In this document: in pieces, positions 6,625-9,566 of the stretch
Position numbering within the stretch: the first letter of the stretch is position 1
Layout: every line of letters starts with the position of its first letter
Assembly (NCBI GenBank): GCA_035254305.1
Contig: DATFAS010000049.1
Location: 1 to 9,566, forward strand
DNA length: 9,566 nt
Direction of reading: 5' to 3'
Source of the DNA: DATFAS01 sp035254305
GTDB taxonomy: Bacteria; Bacillota; Bacilli; Aneurinibacillales; RAOX-1
Notes under the pieces: generated by a model
What the model saw: only the letters and a program-made list of their open reading frames with translations
What the model was told of the DNA's origin: nothing
Database searches by the model: none
Translations under genes and position numbers: made by a program

Positions 6625-9566
6625 ATGATAATGGAAAAACCACAGGATAGTATATGGACTGATGAGCAATGGCAGGTTATTACTGCTAGAGGAAATGACA
6701 TTCTAGTGGCGGCCGCTGCAGGCTCTGGGAAGACCACAGTATTGGTAGAACGAATCATCCAACGTATTCTAAATAAAGAATTGGAAGTAGATGAGCTACT
6801 CGTTGTTACATTCACCAATGCTGCGGCTGCGTCAATGAGAGAAAAGATTGCAGAGAAGATTACGGAAAAACTATTAAGCCAACCGACCAACGAATATTTA
6901 CAGAGACAACTACGTTTGCTAGAGAGGGCACACATCTCCACGTTGCATTCATTCTGCATGGATGTGCTACGTAAATACTACTATTTAATCGATCTGGATC
7001 CACAGCTGCGGATTGTAAGTGATGAAGAATCGAAGCTGTTAAAGCAAGAAGCCATCGAGCTGCTATTTGAAGAGCAATATCGCGGTAAGTATAAGGAATC
7101 GTTTAAGGCTTGTGTGGAGAGCTTTAGTTCGGACCGAAGTACCGATGAATTTGTTAAGCTTATATTGTCTTTAAATGAATTTTCTAGAAGTAAGCCTAAT
7201 CCTGAACAGTGGCTCAAGCTGGTGGCAAGTAAATATACCAATCCCTTCGAGATTGTAGATGAGGAAACATGGGCAACAACCTTAGACCAGTGGCAATCGA
7301 TCCTTAAAGAAGTCATCCTCATGAAGCTTGAAAAAGCGGAGTCTCTATTAACTATTGGAAAGAAATGTGCTGAATGGGAGAAGGACCAGATTACAATCTA
7401 TTCAGATGAACAGCTTATTCAACAATTGAAGTCAAGCCTTACTAACTCTTGGGATGATATGGCTGCTGCGATTACAACAGCTAAGTTCGAATCCTTAAAG
7501 CCTCTTACGAAAAAGGACAAGGAAGGAATGGACGAAGAAGTCATAACAAATCGAGAGGAATTTAAGAAGTATCGGGATCGATATAAAGAGATCGTTGTGG
7601 ATTTAAAGGAATATGTTCCTTTCACCCTGACGGAGATGGTTGATGATATCAGAAGCATTGAATCGGTCATGCAAACCTTAGCTTCTGTCGTGACGGAGTT
7701 CTCGAACTATTATGCAGAACTGAAACAAAGAAATGGTGTAGTGGACTATGGGGATCTTGAACACTATGCACTTGAGATATTACGTGATCAGAATGTTGTG
7801 GGTGACCTTGTACCATCCTCTGCAGCTAAGGATTACCAAAATCAGTTTAAAGAGGTTCTTGTTGATGAATATCAAGATACGAATCAGGTGCAGGAAACCA
7901 TTTTAACGTTAGTCTCCAAACGGGATGTTGATATACGAAACTTATTTATGGTTGGGGATGTTAAGCAGAGTATTTATCGCTTTCGTTTAGCAGAACCAGA
8001 TTTGTTCGTGAAAAAATATGATCGATTTGAGACCATACCGAAACAAGGGATTAAGATTGATCTGAATAAGAATTTCCGTAGTCGATTTCAGGTGCTCTAT
8101 GGAGCCAATTATCTATTAAGACAAATCATGGATAAACGAATGGGTGAGATTGCCTACAATGAACAAGCCGAATTGAAGGTGGGAAATGAGAATAAATATC
8201 CTCCGTCTGATCGGATGGATATGGAATTAGTCATCCTGGAGAAGACTCAGCCTTCTTTAGATCGGGCGTCTGGTGGTTCTGGTTCAGAGGATGAATCGAA
8301 TCATTCAGATGTAAGTAGTGATAAAGACGTAGAGGATGTCGAAGGAATTCGCCTTGAGGCACGGTGGATAGCCCATAAAATACAAGAGCTTGTCTCCAAA
8401 GAAAGGCCTTTAGGAAAGGAAATAAACTATCGAGATATAGTGATCCTCCTTCGGTCAACAGCAACTCAAACACCAATCTTCCAAGAGGAGTTTAGAAAAT
8501 ATAATATCCCTCTTTATGCTGAATCAGACACGGGATTTCTTCAAACGACAGAAATTCGTGTAATGCTAGCTTTATTGCAAGTTTTGGACAATCCATACCA
8601 GGATATCCCACTCGTTTCTGTCATGAGATCTCCCATCTATCGTTTTACAGAGGAAGAACTTGCTCACATTCGACTGCAAAGTCGTGGGGGAAGCTTTTTT
8701 GACGCTGTAGTTCGTACTTCAGGCTTGAACATGGAAGAATGTCAGACCGATCTGGATGAAGAGCTTATCTATAAAGTTACAGCATTTAAACAGGCGTTAG
8801 AACAGATGCGTGAATGGACTCGACATTTATCCCTGTCAGAATTGCTTTCCCAATTATATACAACAACCGGCTACTATAGCTTTGTCGGGGGACTGATCAA
8901 TGGTCATCACAGACAAGCAAATCTTCGTTTGTTACTTGAACGTATTGTTCAATATGAAAATACAAATCAACAAGGATTATTTGGTTTTCTTCGTTTCATC
9001 GAGAAAGTAACCCAAATGGGTAAGGACTTTGGAGAGGCTAAATCCGTTGGTGGAGATCAGAATGTCGTCCGTTTAATGACAATCCACAAAAGTAAGGGAC
9101 TAGAATTCCCTGTGGTATTTGTGGCCAATTTGTACAAAAAATTTAATGAGCAGGATCTAAGAAAGAGTGTACTTTTTCATAAGGATTTAGGGCTTGGTAC
9201 AAAGATTTTTCACAAGGATCTACGCACCTCCTATGATTCTCTCCCTTACTTAGCAACGAAGGAAAAACTGAAGGCAGAACTGCGTGCGGAAGAGATGCGG
9301 ATCCTGTATGTTGCCTTAACTCGTGCATTCGAGAAGGTATACTTAGTCGGCTCCTGCAAGGACTTTGCTAAGGAGAGAGAGAAATGGTCGAATGCCTTGC
9401 ATCAAACAAAGGAATGGCTGCTGCCAGACTATATTCGTGCAGAAGCCAATCATTATATGGATTGGATTGGGCCTGCACTTGTTCGTCATCATCAGGCGGA
9501 TAAACTACGCCAAGTGAAGCTCTCAGATGAAATATCTGAAGACATCGCCCAAGATAAGGATCTAAC
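6625..9566 (+). CDS. addA: helicase-nuclease AddAB, subunit AddA, 3'-truncated by window edge
   Basis: AddA is the superfamily 1A 3'-5' motor of AddAB and carries a second nuclease domain. The frame stays open from 6625 to the right edge (980 complete codons; B. subtilis AddA has about 1232). Helicase motifs, numbered from ATG 6625: motif I AAAAGSGKT ending at T37; Ia VTFTNAAA at about 61-68; ISTLHSFC at 104-111; VDYGDLEHY at 373-381; motif II VDEYQDTN at 413-420; motif III MVGDVKQSIYRFR from 442; motif IV NFRSR at 483-487; motif V TIHKSKGLE at 819-827; motif VI LYVALTR at 894-900. The C-terminal nuclease domain is not in the window. Two in-frame starts are possible. ATG 6625 gives MIMEKPQDS, which lines up best with B. 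subtilis MNIPKPADS; ATG 6631 is the other. Neither has a strong ribosome site, which fits coupling to addB ending at 6618. An acidic Ser/Gly/Asp-rich linker spans about 548-573. No frameshift or internal stop was found on reading the frame through. Confidence 0.97.
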   Translation, partial: MIMEKPQDSIWTDEQWQVITARGNDILVAAAAGSGKTTVLVERIIQRILNKELEVDELLVVTFTNAAAASMREKIAEKITEKLLSQPTNEYLQRQLRLLERAHISTLHSFCMDVLRKYYYLIDLDPQLRIVSDEESKLLKQEAIELLFEEQYRGKYKESFKACVESFSSDRSTDEFVKLILSLNEFSRSKPNPEQWLKLVASKYTNPFEIVDEETWATTLDQWQSILKEVILMKLEKAESLLTIGKKCAEWEKDQITIYSDEQLIQQLKSSLTNSWDDMAAAITTAKFESLKPLTKKDKEGMDEEVITNREEFKKYRDRYKEIVVDLKEYVPFTLTEMVDDIRSIESVMQTLASVVTEFSNYYAELKQRNGVVDYGDLEHYALEILRDQNVVGDLVPSSAAKDYQNQFKEVLVDEYQDTNQVQETILTLVSKRDVDIRNLFMVGDVKQSIYRFRLAEPDLFVKKYDRFETIPKQGIKIDLNKNFRSRFQVLYGANYLLRQIMDKRMGEIAYNEQAELKVGNENKYPPSDRMDMELVILEKTQPSLDRASGGSGSEDESNHSDVSSDKDVEDVEGIRLEARWIAHKIQELVSKERPLGKEINYRDIVILLRSTATQTPIFQEEFRKYNIPLYAESDTGFLQTTEIRVMLALLQVLDNPYQDIPLVSVMRSPIYRFTEEELAHIRLQSRGGSFFDAVVRTSGLNMEECQTDLDEELIYKVTAFKQALEQMREWTRHLSLSELLSQLYTTTGYYSFVGGLINGHHRQANLRLLLERIVQYENTNQQGLFGFLRFIEKVTQMGKDFGEAKSVGGDQNVVRLMTIHKSKGLEFPVVFVANLYKKFNEQDLRKSVLFHKDLGLGTKIFHKDLRTSYDSLPYLATKEKLKAELRAEEMRILYVALTRAFEKVYLVGSCKDFAKEREKWSNALHQTKEWLLPDYIRAEANHYMDWIGPALVRHHQADKLRQVKLSDEISEDIAQDKDL

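Noticed and set aside
6705..6722. GGCGGCCGCTGCAG stretch resembling a cloning-vector polylinker (NotI and PstI sites)
   Set aside because: It encodes the conserved alanine run and glycine of the AddA Walker A motif in frame, and the flanking sequence is natural addA.
1777..9328. Minus-strand open frames of 61-121 codons (for example 1777-2088, 2454-2675, 6594-6959, 6981-7322, 7419-7670, 8231-8476, 9143-9328)
   Set aside because: All lie antisense to strongly conserved coding sequence, and their translations show no recognisable domain, so they are shadows of pglX, addB and addA.
1..9566. Enrichment of the B. subtilis Chi sequence AGCGG around addBA
   Set aside because: By eye I found only about three copies on each strand (for example 184, 5222 and 7335 on +), which is not more than chance. 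The Chi of this organism is also unknown.
1..9566. CRISPR arrays, tRNA or rRNA genes, insertion sequences, att sites
   Set aside because: The three coding regions cover all but 59 bases of the window, and no repeat arrays, RNA genes or transposase sequence were seen.

Overview
The window holds three large same-strand genes and almost no non-coding DNA: the 3' part of a BREX-type adenine DNA methyltransferase gene (pglX, cut by the left edge), a complete addB, and the first roughly 80% of addA (cut by the right edge). AddA and AddB resemble the Bacillus subtilis proteins closely in motif order and gene order. With the moderate-to-low GC content and AAGGAG-type ribosome binding site, this points to a Bacillota genome, most likely of the order Bacillales. 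The species cannot be named from this stretch.

Layout: pglX fills bases 1-2962. It is open to the left edge and keeps the methyltransferase core, the presumed target-recognition region and the family's conserved C-terminal tail. A 53-base gap follows with a good ribosome binding site but no visible terminator hairpin. addB (3016-6618, GTG start) encodes 1200 residues with an intact nuclease motif and all four iron-sulphur cysteines, but its N-terminal Walker A loop is degenerate. Six bases after its stop, addA begins at 6625 and is still open at base 9566. All superfamily 1 helicase motifs lie inside the window, and the C-terminal nuclease domain lies beyond it.

AddA and AddB form the heterodimeric helicase-nuclease that processes double-strand breaks for RecA loading and also degrades unprotected linear foreign DNA. 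PglX is the modification component of BREX phage defence. Its presence just upstream of addBA, without pglZ following it as in the standard type 1 BREX order, is the most unusual feature. It could be an orphan or remnant methyltransferase, the end of a rearranged BREX cluster lying to the left, or a chance insertion beside a housekeeping repair operon. The window alone cannot decide. Other points worth a look are the lost AddB Walker A lysine, an extended coiled coil in AddB, an AT-rich stretch over the PglX recognition region, and an acidic serine-rich linker in AddA.
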